The notes beneath the pieces are model-generated. The model searched no databases and had not been told where the DNA came from. It saw only the letters and a list, made by a program, of their open reading frames with translations. The translations under genes were made by a program, and so were the position numbers. A DNA stretch of 64,000 nucleotides from Fontibacillus panacisegetis (GTDB taxonomy: Bacteria > Bacillota > Bacilli > Paenibacillales > Paenibacillaceae), in NCBI RefSeq assembly GCF_900102215.1, contig NZ_FNBG01000018.1:40900-104899 (forward strand). Direction: 5' to 3'. Shown piece after piece: positions 27,113-37,556 of this stretch; the stretch's first letter is position 1, and every line of letters starts with the position of its first letter.

Positions 27113-28639
27113 TTATTTAGCTGCTTGCAAGTTTCGCTTCTCGATAAGACGGTTCAACGCATCTACGTACGCACGTGCGCTTGCTTCGAGAATATCAGTG
27201 CTCAGTCCTCGTCCTTGTACGGACAAACCGTTCTGAGAAAGAACAACATGAACCTCGCCTTGAGCATCTTTACCATGACTCACAGATTTAATCGAATAAT
27301 CGGCAAGCTTCACTTCTTCACCTGTTGCCCGATCAATTGCATTGTAAATAGCGTCTACCGAGCCGTTCCCCTCTGCTTCTTCTTCCAGCTTCTCACCTTC
27401 AGCTGTCAGAATACGAACTTTCGCAGATGGCGTCGATTCATTACCATACGAAACGTAAATCGTCTCCAAAGCAAATGATTGCTGTTGATCAACGATTTTC
27501 TCCTCTACGATGGAGAGCAGATCCTCGTCAGTAACATCCTTTTTCTTATCAGCAAGAACTTTAAATTTGGCAAAAGCTTCATTGAGACCTTCATCTTCCA
27601 GAGTATAACCCATCTCAACAAGCTTCTCGCGGAATGCATGACGCCCTGAATGCTTACCTAGTACTAATTTGCTCTCTTTAAGACCGATCGTCTCAGGAGA
27701 CATGATCTCGTAGGTTGTCTTTTCCTTAAGCATACCGTCCTGGTGAATACCAGATTCATGCGCAAAAGCGTTAGCTCCCACAATCGCCTTGTTACCCGGA
27801 ACAACCATACCTGTCAAACGGCTTACCAATCTGCTGGTACGTGCGATTTCAGTTAGTTCAAGCGTCGTCTTGGCCCCAAAAAGATCGTTACGAGTCTCAA
27901 GCGCCAACGCCACTTCCTCAAGTGCTGTGTTGCCCGCACGTTCACCAATTCCATTAATCGTACCTTCGATTTGGTCAGCTCCTCCAACAATCGCTGCCAA
28001 TGAGTTCGCAGTAGCCATACCTAAATCATCATGGCAATGTGCACTAAGCTGAATTTTCTCAATTCCAGGAACTTTTTCCTTCAAAGTTTTGAAGATATTT
28101 CCATACTCCTGAGGATATAAATACCCTACTGTATCAGGAATGTTAACAACCGTAGCTCCTTCACGAATCGCCATAGCAGTCATTTCACACAGAAAATCAA
28201 TTTCTGTGCGTCCAGCATCTTCACAAGAGAACTCAATTTTGGAAAAATATTGCCGTGCATAACGGAGAGCAGCCTGAGCTGTTTCCAGTACCTGCTCTTT
28301 TTCCATTTTGAGCTTATATTTCCGATGAATCGGACTTGTCGCAAGAAATAGATGAATACAAGGGTCCTCTGCTCCTTGAAGAGCTTCCCGAACAGCATCG
28401 ATATCTTGTGTACGCGAACGCGACAAGCCGATTACCGTAGAATTCTTAACTGCACGAGCTACAGCATTTACTGCCGCCAGATCACCTGGGGAAGCAGCTG
28501 GAAATCCCGCTTCAATTCGGTCTACTCCTAATTTCTCTAGCTGATAGGCGATTTCGAGTTTTTCCCGAGTGTTCAGATTGACCCCAGGAGATTGTTCCCC
28601 ATCGCGTAACGTCGTATCGAAAATATAAATTTTACGCAT
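27113..28639 (-). CDS. leuA: 2-isopropylmalate synthase
   Basis: 508 residues, the standard LeuA type 1 length. It condenses acetyl-CoA with 2-oxoisovalerate as the first step of leucine synthesis. The DRE-TIM barrel has IFDTTLRDGEQSPGVN at the N-terminus, the HxH ligands in LSAHCHDDLGMATANSLAA and the loop GIGERAGNTALEEVALAL. The C-terminal regulatory domain (about 390-508) that mediates leucine feedback is present. It follows ilvC after a terminator-like hairpin. Confidence 0.97.
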   Translation of the reverse strand: MRKIYIFDTTLRDGEQSPGVNLNTREKLEIAYQLEKLGVDRIEAGFPAASPGDLAAVNAVARAVKNSTVIGLSRSRTQDIDAVREALQGAEDPCIHLFLATSPIHRKYKLKMEKEQVLETAQAALRYARQYFSKIEFSCEDAGRTEIDFLCEMTAMAIREGATVVNIPDTVGYLYPQEYGNIFKTLKEKVPGIEKIQLSAHCHDDLGMATANSLAAIVGGADQIEGTINGIGERAGNTALEEVALALETRNDLFGAKTTLELTEIARTSRLVSRLTGMVVPGNKAIVGANAFAHESGIHQDGMLKEKTTYEIMSPETIGLKESKLVLGKHSGRHAFREKLVEMGYTLEDEGLNEAFAKFKVLADKKKDVTDEDLLSIVEEKIVDQQQSFALETIYVSYGNESTPSAKVRILTAEGEKLEEEAEGNGSVDAIYNAIDRATGEEVKLADYSIKSVSHGKDAQGEVHVVLSQNGLSVQGRGLSTDILEASARAYVDALNRLIEKRNLQAAK

Positions 28640-28672
28640 AACTACACCCCCTGACTGAACTACCTAAAAAAC

Positions 28673-28712
28673 TCCCAATGCGGCTCACGCTATATGCACG
28701 GCCGCATTGGGA
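28673..28712 (-). terminator. Attenuator-like hairpin between ilvC and leuA
   Basis: TCCCAATGCGG pairs perfectly with CCGCATTGGGA. On the minus strand it is followed by T6, then 33 bases to the leuA start. It could reduce readthrough from ilvBNC into leuA and so set the ratio of enzymes. Confidence 0.75.
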
Positions 28713-28812
28713 AGACTCTTTAGTTCCGCACTGCCCTAAAGCATCAGCTTCAGCAACATTGCATCATCATAACAATACTCATGACGTGTATCTTGTTGTA
28801 TGTGAAATTCTA

Positions 28813-29838
<1,026 letters not shown>

Positions 29839-29861
29839 TTAAGGTCCCTATTGTATTAATG

Positions 29862-29940
29862 CCCTCCGCCTGATTAGCGGGTGTTTCAAAGGACAACGGA
29901 TTTGTTATCCTCTCAAACCCCCGCCATCCTAGGCGGAAGG
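29862..29940 (-). other. Large imperfect hairpin between ilvN and ilvC
   Basis: The arm CCCTCCGCCTGATTAGCGGG pairs with the reverse complement of the segment ending AGGCGGAAGG, and inside it AGGACAAC pairs with GTTATCCT. No T-run follows. It may be an mRNA processing or stability structure that makes ilvC expression differ from ilvBN. Confidence 0.6.
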
Positions 29941-29959
29941 AAAATAATAAAATTACTGT

Positions 29960-30445
29960 TTATGCGTTCCCTCTAATCATAGCTGTAACACCGGTACGGG
30001 ACAATTCTTTAATTCCATATGGATGTAAGAGTTCGATCATAGCGTCAATCTTTTCGCTGTCACCTACAACTTGTACAATCATGCTGTTCGTGCCGATGTC
30101 GACAACGGCAGCACGGAACGTATCTACAACACCCATAATTTCCGGACGTTCTGCAGGCTCTGATTTAACTTTAATCAACGCCAGCTCGCGTCCAACCATT
30201 GGCTTAGAGCTTAGATTTACGACCTTAATAACATCGATTAGCTTATATAACTGCTTCTCAATTTGTTCCAATGTTTTGTCATCGCCACGGGTCACAATGA
30301 CCATACGGGACAATCCATCTTCTTCCGACTGTCCAACCGTAATACTCTCGATATTGAAGCCGCGCCGGCCAAACAGGCCGGACACGCGTTGCAATACGCC
30401 AGGTTGGTCATTGACTAATACCGCTATAGTATGGCTTTTCATCAT
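29960..30445 (-). CDS. ilvN: Acetolactate synthase small (regulatory) subunit
   Basis: 161 residues. The N-terminal ACT domain reads HTIAVLVNDQPGVLQRVSGLFGRRGFNIESITVG, the valine-binding regulatory fold, and a second ACT-like C-terminal domain follows (AAVVDIGTNSMIVQVVGDSEKIDAMI). It binds IlvB and confers valine feedback inhibition. Its ATG overlaps the ilvB stop codon (TAATG), showing coupled translation. Bacillus often calls this gene ilvH. Confidence 0.95.
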   Translation of the reverse strand: MMKSHTIAVLVNDQPGVLQRVSGLFGRRGFNIESITVGQSEEDGLSRMVIVTRGDDKTLEQIEKQLYKLIDVIKVVNLSSKPMVGRELALIKVKSEPAERPEIMGVVDTFRAAVVDIGTNSMIVQVVGDSEKIDAMIELLHPYGIKELSRTGVTAMIRGNA

Positions 30446-32190
30446 TATTCATCGTCCCCCATCAACATTTGATCAATGGTGGAGCCTTGGGTAACCATCG
30501 GATATACGTTTTCCCCTTTGTCAACCACGAATTCCACCAGAACCGGTCCAGGAGTCTCAAGCGCTTCTTTCCAAGCCTGCTTAGCCTCTTCCTTGTTCGT
30601 AGCACGCAGCCCCTTAACACCGTATGCTTCCGCCAATTTGACGAAATCAGGACTGCCTTCGAGATCAATATGGCTATAACGATTGTCATAGATCAATTCT
30701 TGCCATTGTCGTACCATACCAAGCACTTGGTTGTTTATAACAACTACTTTTACCGGAATATTGTTAATGGCGCAAATAGCAAGCTCTTGAGCACACATTT
30801 GCATACCGCCATCACCATTGATAGAAATAACAAGTCGATCCGGATGTGCCATTTGTGCACCGATCGCTGCCGGGAAACCAAAGCCCATTGTACCAAGACC
30901 GCCAGAGGTGATCCAAGAGCGAGGTTGGCTGAATTTGTAATATTGAGCAGCCCACATTTGGTGTTGGCCAACGTCAGTCGATACGATAGCATCACCGTTT
31001 GTCGTATCATTCAGCAGCTCGATAACCCATTGTGGCTTAAGCACAGTATCTGAATCTTTGTATTTAAACGGCTTTTCTTTGCTCGATTGAATGATTTTGG
31101 CTCTCCATTCATCAGCTTTATCCGTTCTAGAAACTAGCGGATTTAACATCTCAAGAACCGTCTTCACGTCTCCAACGATCGGAATGTCAGCTTCCACGTT
31201 CTTGCCGATTTCAGCAGGATCGATATCGATATGAGCAACCTTCGCTAACGGAGCAAATCCGTCGAGTCGTCCTGTTACACGATCATCAAACCGTGCCCCG
31301 ATATTAATTAGCAAGTCTGCGTTCTGAATGGATTGGTTAGCCGTATAAGTTCCGTGCATACCCGGCATACCCATCCACAGCTCATGTCCGCTTGGGAATG
31401 CGCCTAGTCCAAGCAACGTTGTAGTAATTGGAATTTCCGTCCTGTTAACGAATTCGAGAAGAGCTTCGTGCCCGCCGGAATAAATAACTCCGCCACCAGC
31501 GATAATTACAGGTTGCTTAGCTTCTTTAATCGCCGCTGCGAGCTTATCAAGCTGCAAACGATTAGGTACTACCGTAGGATGATATCCGCGAAGATTAATC
31601 GACTGGGAAGGCTCGAACAAAGTTTTGTTTGCCGATACGTCTTTTGGAATATCGATCAGAACCGGACCCTTACGGCCAGTGTTGGCGATATGGAATGCTT
31701 CATGGATCACACGAGGGAGTTCCTCAACATTTCTTACCAAATAGCTGTGTTTCGTAACTGGCATCGTAATCCCCGTGATATCAGCTTCCTGGAAAGCATC
31801 TGTACCGATCAAGCTCGATACAACGTTACCTGTAATGACAACCAGTGGAACTGAATCCATATATGCTGTAGCGATCCCGGTTACTGTATTCGTAGCTCCC
31901 GGTCCGGAAGTAGCAATACACACACCCACTTTACCGGTGGAACGTGCATAACCGTCCGCTGCGTGAATAGCTCCTTGCTCGTGTCTTGTCAGTAAATGTT
32001 TAAAATCAGTAAAACCGTATAACGCGTCGTAAATATAAAGTACCGCGCCTCCCGGATAACCGAAGACACATTCGACACCTTCCAAAAGCAAACTGCGAAG
32101 TAAGATTTCCGAACCTGAAATGACTTCAGGTTTCATCCATTTCTCACGTAATTGTTCTGTAGACCGCACTGCTGGAATTTGCGCGCTCAT
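30445..32190 (-). CDS. ilvB: Acetolactate synthase large subunit
   Basis: 581 residues, thiamine-diphosphate enzyme making acetolactate from pyruvate (or acetohydroxybutyrate). The catalytic Glu lies in LTRHEQGAIHAADGYAR, the FAD/central domain around VPNRLQLDKLAAAI, and the ThDP-Mg motif is SINGDGGMQMCAQEL...NNIPVKVVVINN. It starts with ATG at 32190 after AAGGAGGA. It is the first gene of the ilvB-ilvN-ilvC-leuA operon behind a T-box leader. Confidence 0.97.
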   Translation of the reverse strand: MSAQIPAVRSTEQLREKWMKPEVISGSEILLRSLLLEGVECVFGYPGGAVLYIYDALYGFTDFKHLLTRHEQGAIHAADGYARSTGKVGVCIATSGPGATNTVTGIATAYMDSVPLVVITGNVVSSLIGTDAFQEADITGITMPVTKHSYLVRNVEELPRVIHEAFHIANTGRKGPVLIDIPKDVSANKTLFEPSQSINLRGYHPTVVPNRLQLDKLAAAIKEAKQPVIIAGGGVIYSGGHEALLEFVNRTEIPITTTLLGLGAFPSGHELWMGMPGMHGTYTANQSIQNADLLINIGARFDDRVTGRLDGFAPLAKVAHIDIDPAEIGKNVEADIPIVGDVKTVLEMLNPLVSRTDKADEWRAKIIQSSKEKPFKYKDSDTVLKPQWVIELLNDTTNGDAIVSTDVGQHQMWAAQYYKFSQPRSWITSGGLGTMGFGFPAAIGAQMAHPDRLVISINGDGGMQMCAQELAICAINNIPVKVVVINNQVLGMVRQWQELIYDNRYSHIDLEGSPDFVKLAEAYGVKGLRATNKEEAKQAWKEALETPGPVLVEFVVDKGENVYPMVTQGSTIDQMLMGDDE

Positions 32191-32239
32191 CAGTCATCCT
32201 CCTTCCAAAAATTAGGTTAATACTTGTGAATATGCAACA

Positions 32240-32590
32240 AAAAAACCTTCCGTCCGCCGGAATAGTCTCCTATTCCGAGGGACGAAAGGTTTGAATCCTC
32301 CGTGGTACCACCCATTTTTACCCGATACTTCACAGTATCAAGCCTTGACGAGTATAGGCATAGCTATGCCTTCTACCCGTGATCCCTAACGCGGATCTAA
32401 CGATTCCCCCTACTAAGCTTACACGCAAGTTCTTCCGCGGATCACTTGCAGCTTTTCAGGAAAACAGCTCCGAGGTGAGCTCGCATTTAAGGGGTAACGG
32501 TGGGTGGTCTCAGCAAATCCATCCACTCTCTGAGCAAAGAGCCCTTAAACCTTCGTCCTCTTCATCGCCGATGCACTATTAACGAAAAAA
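32240..32590 (-). promoter_or_regulatory. T-box leader of the ilv-leu operon
   Basis: On the minus strand the antiterminator motif GGGTGGTACCACGG is followed by a terminator hairpin (CCTTTCGTCCC...GGACGGAAGG) and T8. The preceding 250 bases hold the stem I region. A CTC triplet in GCGAGCTCACC is a good candidate for a leucine specifier codon, which fits the operon's product. Uncharged tRNA-Leu would switch on the operon. Confidence 0.92.
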
Positions 32591-32600
32591 TGTTTAGGAA

Positions 32601-32870
32601 CATTATATGATTACTCACATTCAGAGTCAATACCCTTTTAATTTTATCTCTTTAAAGCAGCAAATAATTTTGTATCAAAAGCGACTTTAAGTCCTTGTTC
32701 TAACAAGTATTCTTCCGTTACTCCTCTATTACCTGGCTACCTTTAAGATTATGTATTATTAACCTGTTCTATACTCTCAGCATTTATGTTTGGAACACTT
32801 CCTTACACCACTTTCATATGATACAAAGGAAACGCCCAATTTTACTTGCAGTAAGGAGGAGCACTAGCAA
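32601..32870. other. AT-rich intergenic region
   Basis: Divergent promoters for the T-box/ilv transcript (minus) and the GNAT gene (plus) must lie here. I see no gene, repeat or RNA structure that I can support. Confidence 0.4.
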
Positions 32871-33326
32871 ATGATCCGCTACAGAAGACCAAAACAGGAT
32901 GATCCCATTATTTATGAATTAATTCATAAGGAGCTTGTTCCATTTTCGCATCTTCCGCCGAAGGAATTAAATTCGGTGCTTCATGATTTGCCCAAGAGGC
33001 TATCGCGCGGCGTCACGCTGGTGGCTTCACCTTATTACGAGGCAGATCCTGTGGCTTTCATTCATTTTATGGTTCATGGAGAATTGTTATACATCGATAT
33101 GATGGCCGTTGCCCCCGCGCACCGACGCAAATGTCACGGCAAGACTCTTATGGCTCATGCTGAGAATTTTGCCGGTTCGCGCGGCTGCAAACGATCCAAA
33201 GTTATGGTGGACCGCGAAAATACAAAGGCCCACATGTTTTACAGAAAGCTTGGATATCAAACTAAGCGCTATATCCAGCTATCTCAGTGCCATGAATTGG
33301 AAAAGGGGCTGTTAATTCGTCATTAG
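32871..33326 (+). CDS. GNAT family N-acetyltransferase
   Basis: 151 residues. The GNAT acetyl-CoA site is YIDMMAVAPAHRRKCHGKTLMAHAEN (the R-x-x-G-x-G/A loop appears as RRKCHGK), and the C-terminal half has ENTKAHMFYRKLGYQ. The acceptor is unknown. AAGGAGGAGC precedes the ATG at 32871. It is a single gene convergent with the Gly/Tyr-rich gene. Confidence 0.8.
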   Translation: MIRYRRPKQDDPIIYELIHKELVPFSHLPPKELNSVLHDLPKRLSRGVTLVASPYYEADPVAFIHFMVHGELLYIDMMAVAPAHRRKCHGKTLMAHAENFAGSRGCKRSKVMVDRENTKAHMFYRKLGYQTKRYIQLSQCHELEKGLLIRH

Positions 33327-33352
33327 GAATGCCAGAACTTAGTACTTATGAC

Positions 33353-33658
33353 TTACCAAAAGCCCCCATAAGGTGGGTAACCATAGCCGTACGGATATCC
33401 ACCATACCCATAACCACCACCATATCCGCCACCATATCCATAGCCATAAGGTGCTGTCCCAATAGCGAGTAAATCAAACAAGACGAGAGGAATAATCGCT
33501 TTAGTCTTCACCTTTTTACCGGAACTCTGACGAACAATCAACCGATTACCGCTAATTTTAACCAACTTACCCGTAACAATGCTACCGTCCTTTTTGTAGG
33601 CCGTAATAGATTTTCCGAGCCATTTCTGGGCCTCTCTCTTCGTCACCGTTTTATTCAT
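33353..33658 (-). CDS. Protein with Gly/Tyr-rich tail
   Basis: A 101-residue protein that I do not recognise. Residues 1-58 are basic with SITAYKKDGSIVTGKLVKISGNRLIVRQ, which looks like a small SH3/Sm-like beta barrel. Residues 68-101 are a low-complexity Gly/Tyr/Pro tail with repeats GYGYGGGYGGGYGYGGYPYGYG. Gly/Tyr tails occur on coat-associated and RNA-binding proteins, and tyrosines could be cross-linked; a spore coat role is a guess. GGAGGAGGC lies before the ATG at 33658. Confidence 0.7.
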   Translation of the reverse strand: MNKTVTKREAQKWLGKSITAYKKDGSIVTGKLVKISGNRLIVRQSSGKKVKTKAIIPLVLFDLLAIGTAPYGYGYGGGYGGGYGYGGYPYGYGYPPYGGFW

Positions 33659-33826
33659 GGTAGCCTCCTCCTATCAGAATATTCGTATAGCCTTGAGTAC
33701 CCTCTTCCCGAACCGTATGAATCGACTATTGTGTGTACATCCCAACATATTCACTTGTAAAGATCTCTGCTTGCACCATCGCCTTGATCCCGGAAAAAGG
33801 GCTAACACGACTGGTCAAATGAATGT

Positions 33827-33864
33827 AAAAACACCGCTAGAGCGAATCACTCTAACGGTGTTTT
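33827..33864 (-). terminator. Terminator of the nup operon
   Basis: AAAACACCGCTAGAG pairs with CTCTAACGGTGTTTT (one 2-base mismatch). It lies 13 bases after the nupQ stop and ends the four-gene transporter transcript; the arms supply the T-run. Confidence 0.85.
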
Positions 33865-33876
33865 AGTCGGTTTTAC

Positions 33877-34836
33877 TTACCTCTTGCCAGGATCATATGA
33901 CGTACCAAGGGCTGAAGGAGCCGCTGAACGACCAACCGCGCTAACAAGTACAATAATTGTTAACACGTATGGGATCATGAAAATAAATTCCTGCGGAATA
34001 CTCTTCGACCATTCGAACAATTGAACATAATTTCGTATCGCCTGAGAAAATCCAAAAAACATTGCAGCGCCAAGCGCACCAACCGGATTCCATTTTCCAA
34101 AAATCATTGCAGCGATCGCAATATAGCCTTGCCCGGAAATCGTATTGTGTGCGAATGTGCTTGTCGTCGTAAGTGTAATTGTGGCTCCGCCAATTCCAGC
34201 AAGAGCACCACTTATCAGCACTCCTATATAACGCATTCGTGTTACGTTAACACCAAGTGTATCAGCTGCTCCAGGGTATTCGCCTACTGATCGCAAGCGA
34301 AGACCAAACGGTGTTTTGAACAAAACAAAGTAGGATAGTGCAACAAGAATTAAAGCCAAATAAGTCGTTGGATAGGCATTGAAGAAACCTTCTCCAATTA
34401 CCGGAATATCGCGAAGCAAAGGTATCGCTTTTTTCTGAAAAGCATGAATTAACGGTGTCTCGGCAGATCCTTCAAACAGCAACTTAACAATATATACTGT
34501 TAGACCTGCCGCTAAAAAGTTGATTACGATACCGCTAATGGTCTGATCAGCCTTAAAGGTTATGGCTGCGACGGCATGAATGAGAGAACCCAGAACACCA
34601 ACTATAATTGCAGCAATTATACCGATCCATGGTGACCAGTTACCCATCCCGGCTTCCTGTGCGTAGTATGTACCCACACCAGCCGCAAATGCACCAAAGA
34701 TCATCAGGCCTTCCAGTCCGATATTTATTACACCGGATTTTTCCGAGAAAATTCCGCCAAGCGCCGAGAAGATCAGTGCAGTAGAAAATACAAGCGTTGA
34801 ATTGAGCAATTGCCCAAGCAGCGTAAGAACGTCCAT
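33877..34836 (-). CDS. nupQ: Nucleoside ABC transporter permease (NupQ type)
   Basis: 319 residues with eight to nine membrane helices, BPD_transp_2 family. The motif SEKSGVINIGLEGLMIFGAF near the N-terminus and LRLRSVGEYPGAADTLGVNVTRMRYIGVLISGALAGIGG in the cytoplasmic loop mark the sugar/nucleoside permease branch. It is the last gene of a four-gene unit, one base after nupP. By homology with Bacillus nupNOPQ it imports guanosine and other purine nucleosides; substrate specificity is inferred. Confidence 0.88.
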   Translation of the reverse strand: MDVLTLLGQLLNSTLVFSTALIFSALGGIFSEKSGVINIGLEGLMIFGAFAAGVGTYYAQEAGMGNWSPWIGIIAAIIVGVLGSLIHAVAAITFKADQTISGIVINFLAAGLTVYIVKLLFEGSAETPLIHAFQKKAIPLLRDIPVIGEGFFNAYPTTYLALILVALSYFVLFKTPFGLRLRSVGEYPGAADTLGVNVTRMRYIGVLISGALAGIGGATITLTTTSTFAHNTISGQGYIAIAAMIFGKWNPVGALGAAMFFGFSQAIRNYVQLFEWSKSIPQEFIFMIPYVLTIIVLVSAVGRSAAPSALGTSYDPGKR

Positions 34837-34837
34837 C

Positions 34838-35911
34838 TTACATCACCTTCTCTTTCTTGCGCTTGAGGTAGAACGGCTTGAGCACAAAGCGAACGATGCC
34901 TTGCGCAGCAATAAAAAATATGATCGATCCAATCACAATCTTGATCAGTTCTGGAGGAACCCCAGCTCCGAAGCTCATACCTGCTGAACCATAAGTGAGT
35001 ACACCATATAAAATCGCAGATAATACAACACCAAAAGGATGATTCATACCTAATAGTGCAACCGCGATACCATCAAATCCATAACCTGGTGAAGCTGCAA
35101 ATACCGATTGGTAATGGAAAACACCGATTACCTCGAAAGTCCCGGCCAGGCCTGCAAACACACCGCTGATAAACATCGCTTTTACAACATTAGTGCCTAC
35201 GTTCATCCCGGCATATTCAGCTGCTTTAGAGTTTAAGCCTACAGCCCGCATCTCGTAGCCTTGCTTCGTTTTCCACAAGTACACAAAGAAAAATACGGCT
35301 GCTAAAAGAGCAATTACAGTACCCCAATGCACACGCGCATTACTAAAAGTACTCCCCAGGAATGTCATAGTGGCTGACGCCCCAATATCCTCTGAACGAT
35401 TTTGTCCTTTTAATAGATAAAAATGTCGAATCACATAATTAGAAAAATAAAGAGCCGTCCAATTTAGCATGATCGTCGTAATAACTTCGTTTATGCCACG
35501 TTTCGCCTTGAGATAACCAGCAATAGAAGCCCATAATCCACCTGCCAGTCCTCCCGCAATTACTGACAAAGGAACAAGCAGCCAGGAAGGAAGACCTGAC
35601 CAGGAGAGAGCAACAGCAGTAGATGCTGTCATCCCTATCAGGACTTGTCCATCGGCGCCGATATTGAACAACCCGGAACGAAACGCAAATGCAACCGAAA
35701 GCCCAGTAAATATTAGCGGTGTAATCTGACGAATCGTTTCTCCAAAATCATACGGAGTGCCTACTACGCGTTTAATCAAAAATCGATACGCATCAATCGG
35801 ATTATAGCCGCCAATTAACATAACTGCAGCACCGACCAGCAGCCCGAGCAGGATGGCAACGAGCGGTACAATAATATTATCTGACAAAAAGATTTTACGC
35901 CATTTATTCAA
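34838..35911 (-). CDS. nupP: Nucleoside ABC transporter permease (NupP type)
   Basis: 357 residues, membrane permease of the same BPD_transp_2 family, with RSGLFNIGADGQVLIGMTAST and GYEMRAVGLNSKAAEYAGMNVG. It pairs with NupQ as a heterodimeric channel. The start is a TTG at 35911, with GGGGGG upstream, overlapping the end of the ATPase gene by eight bases. Confidence 0.88.
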   Translation of the reverse strand: MNKWRKIFLSDNIIVPLVAILLGLLVGAAVMLIGGYNPIDAYRFLIKRVVGTPYDFGETIRQITPLIFTGLSVAFAFRSGLFNIGADGQVLIGMTASTAVALSWSGLPSWLLVPLSVIAGGLAGGLWASIAGYLKAKRGINEVITTIMLNWTALYFSNYVIRHFYLLKGQNRSEDIGASATMTFLGSTFSNARVHWGTVIALLAAVFFFVYLWKTKQGYEMRAVGLNSKAAEYAGMNVGTNVVKAMFISGVFAGLAGTFEVIGVFHYQSVFAASPGYGFDGIAVALLGMNHPFGVVLSAILYGVLTYGSAGMSFGAGVPPELIKIVIGSIIFFIAAQGIVRFVLKPFYLKRKKEKVM

Positions 35912-37442
35912 CCGGCTGACCCCCCTGATCCCAGCATCCCGCCATCATTAGACCGAGTTCTTGATCATTGGTGTTCTGAGGTAACACTTCACCAACGATC
36001 CTTCCCTCAAATATAACGGCGATTCGATCGGACACATTCATGATTTCCTGAAGCTCAAAGGAAACAAGCAGTACGGCTTTTCCCATATCCCTCTGCTCTA
36101 TTAGCTGCCGATGAACAGATTCAATAGCACCCACGTCTAATCCGCGGGTAGGTTGGGCTGCTATTAGAAGCTCAGGATTCATTTCTATTTCCCGAGCAAT
36201 AATCGCTTTCTGCTGGTTTCCTCCAGACATGGAGCGAACCTTCGTCTCAATGCCAGGTGTTCGCACATCATATTTTCCAACCAACTCTTGGGCATGTTCA
36301 TCAATTGCATTACGATTCAGAAAGCTTCCCTTGCTATACGGTGCTTGATAATATGTTTTCAACACCAAATTTTCACTAACAGAAAAATCGAGCACAAGTC
36401 CATGCTTGTGGCGGTCCTCAGGAATATGACCAACTCCACTTTCAGCAATTTTACGGGCTGACAGGTTAGCAATTTCCTTGCCACCAGCTTTAATAGAGCC
36501 TGAGTCAATTTTACGCAAGCCTGTAATTGCCTCAATCAGCTCTGTCTGACCATTACCGTCAACTCCGGCTATGCCAACAATTTCGCCTGCTTTTACTTCA
36601 AGATTAAGCCCATTCAATAAAGCTACTCCATCTTTACTCGTCATCTTAACGTCGTTTAACTGGAGTATAGCAGGTCCAATGTTAGGTTCTGTTTTATCAA
36701 TTTCGAACGAAACACTCCGGCCTACCATTTTCTCAGCCAGTTCGTTCGGATTGGTCTTATCTGTATCTACAGTATCGATTACTTTGCCGCGTCGAATAAT
36801 CGTAACTCGATCGGAAATTTCCATAATTTCTTTTAACTTATGGGTAATCAAAATAATAGATTTCCCTTCAGCTACAAGACGTCTCATAATCGCCATCAGC
36901 TCTTCTATTTCCTGAGGAGTCAGAACGGCGGTAGGCTCGTCAAATATTAAAATATCTGCGCCACGGAACAACGTTTTCATAATTTCTACACGTTGCTGCA
37001 TCCCTACCGAAATATCCTGTATTTTATCATCCGGATTCACTCGGAGACCATACTGTTCAGACAATTTCGCTACTTGGGCCGACGCCGATTTATAGTCGAT
37101 ATTAACCCCTTTTTTAGGTTCCATGCCTAAAATAATGTTTTCAGTTACCGTAAAAGGCTGCACAAGCTTAAAATGCTGATGAACCATACCTATCCCAAGC
37201 TTGATTGCCTTATTGGGATTATCGATCTTAACAGGTTTTCCACCGATCTCGATCGAACCTTCATCCGGTTGATATAAACCGAACAAAATATTCATCAAAG
37301 TCGATTTACCGGCACCATTTTCACCGAGCAGAGCATGAATTTCCCCTTTATGCAGCGTTAAACTAATGGAATCGTTAGCTACAATGCCAGGAAACCGTTT
37401 TGTAATCTGCTTCAACTCGACAACGGGTGTCGAAGCGCTCAT
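35904..37442 (-). CDS. nupO: Nucleoside ABC transporter ATPase (NupO type)
   Basis: 512 residues with two ABC domains in one chain, as in sugar and nucleoside importers. The first has Walker A GENGAGKST, signature VGMQQRVEI and Walker B ILIFDEPTAVL. The second has GVDGNGQTE, SGGNQQKAI and LLIAAQPTRGLD, with a degenerate Walker A. I start it at the ATG at 37442 because GAGGGTGA precedes it; an in-frame codon 14 residues upstream has no ribosome site. Confidence 0.92.
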   Translation of the reverse strand: MSASTPVVELKQITKRFPGIVANDSISLTLHKGEIHALLGENGAGKSTLMNILFGLYQPDEGSIEIGGKPVKIDNPNKAIKLGIGMVHQHFKLVQPFTVTENIILGMEPKKGVNIDYKSASAQVAKLSEQYGLRVNPDDKIQDISVGMQQRVEIMKTLFRGADILIFDEPTAVLTPQEIEELMAIMRRLVAEGKSIILITHKLKEIMEISDRVTIIRRGKVIDTVDTDKTNPNELAEKMVGRSVSFEIDKTEPNIGPAILQLNDVKMTSKDGVALLNGLNLEVKAGEIVGIAGVDGNGQTELIEAITGLRKIDSGSIKAGGKEIANLSARKIAESGVGHIPEDRHKHGLVLDFSVSENLVLKTYYQAPYSKGSFLNRNAIDEHAQELVGKYDVRTPGIETKVRSMSGGNQQKAIIAREIEMNPELLIAAQPTRGLDVGAIESVHRQLIEQRDMGKAVLLVSFELQEIMNVSDRIAVIFEGRIVGEVLPQNTNDQELGLMMAGCWDQGGQPVE

Positions 37443-37503
37443 GAAATCACCCTCATCATGTTTTGGGATAAAATTAAGGAACAAGCTGCATTAGTCAAAC
37501 AGA

Positions 37504-37529
37504 CAAGGCCAGCTGTTTCACTGGCCTTG
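37504..37529 (-). other. Hairpin between nupN and nupO
   Basis: CAAGGCCAG pairs perfectly with CTGGCCTTG. There is little T-run, so it is probably a partial terminator or RNA stabiliser that makes binding-protein mRNA more abundant than transporter mRNA, a common arrangement. Confidence 0.6.
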
Positions 37530-37556
37530 CCCATTGTTTTGTTACCTACATTCATC

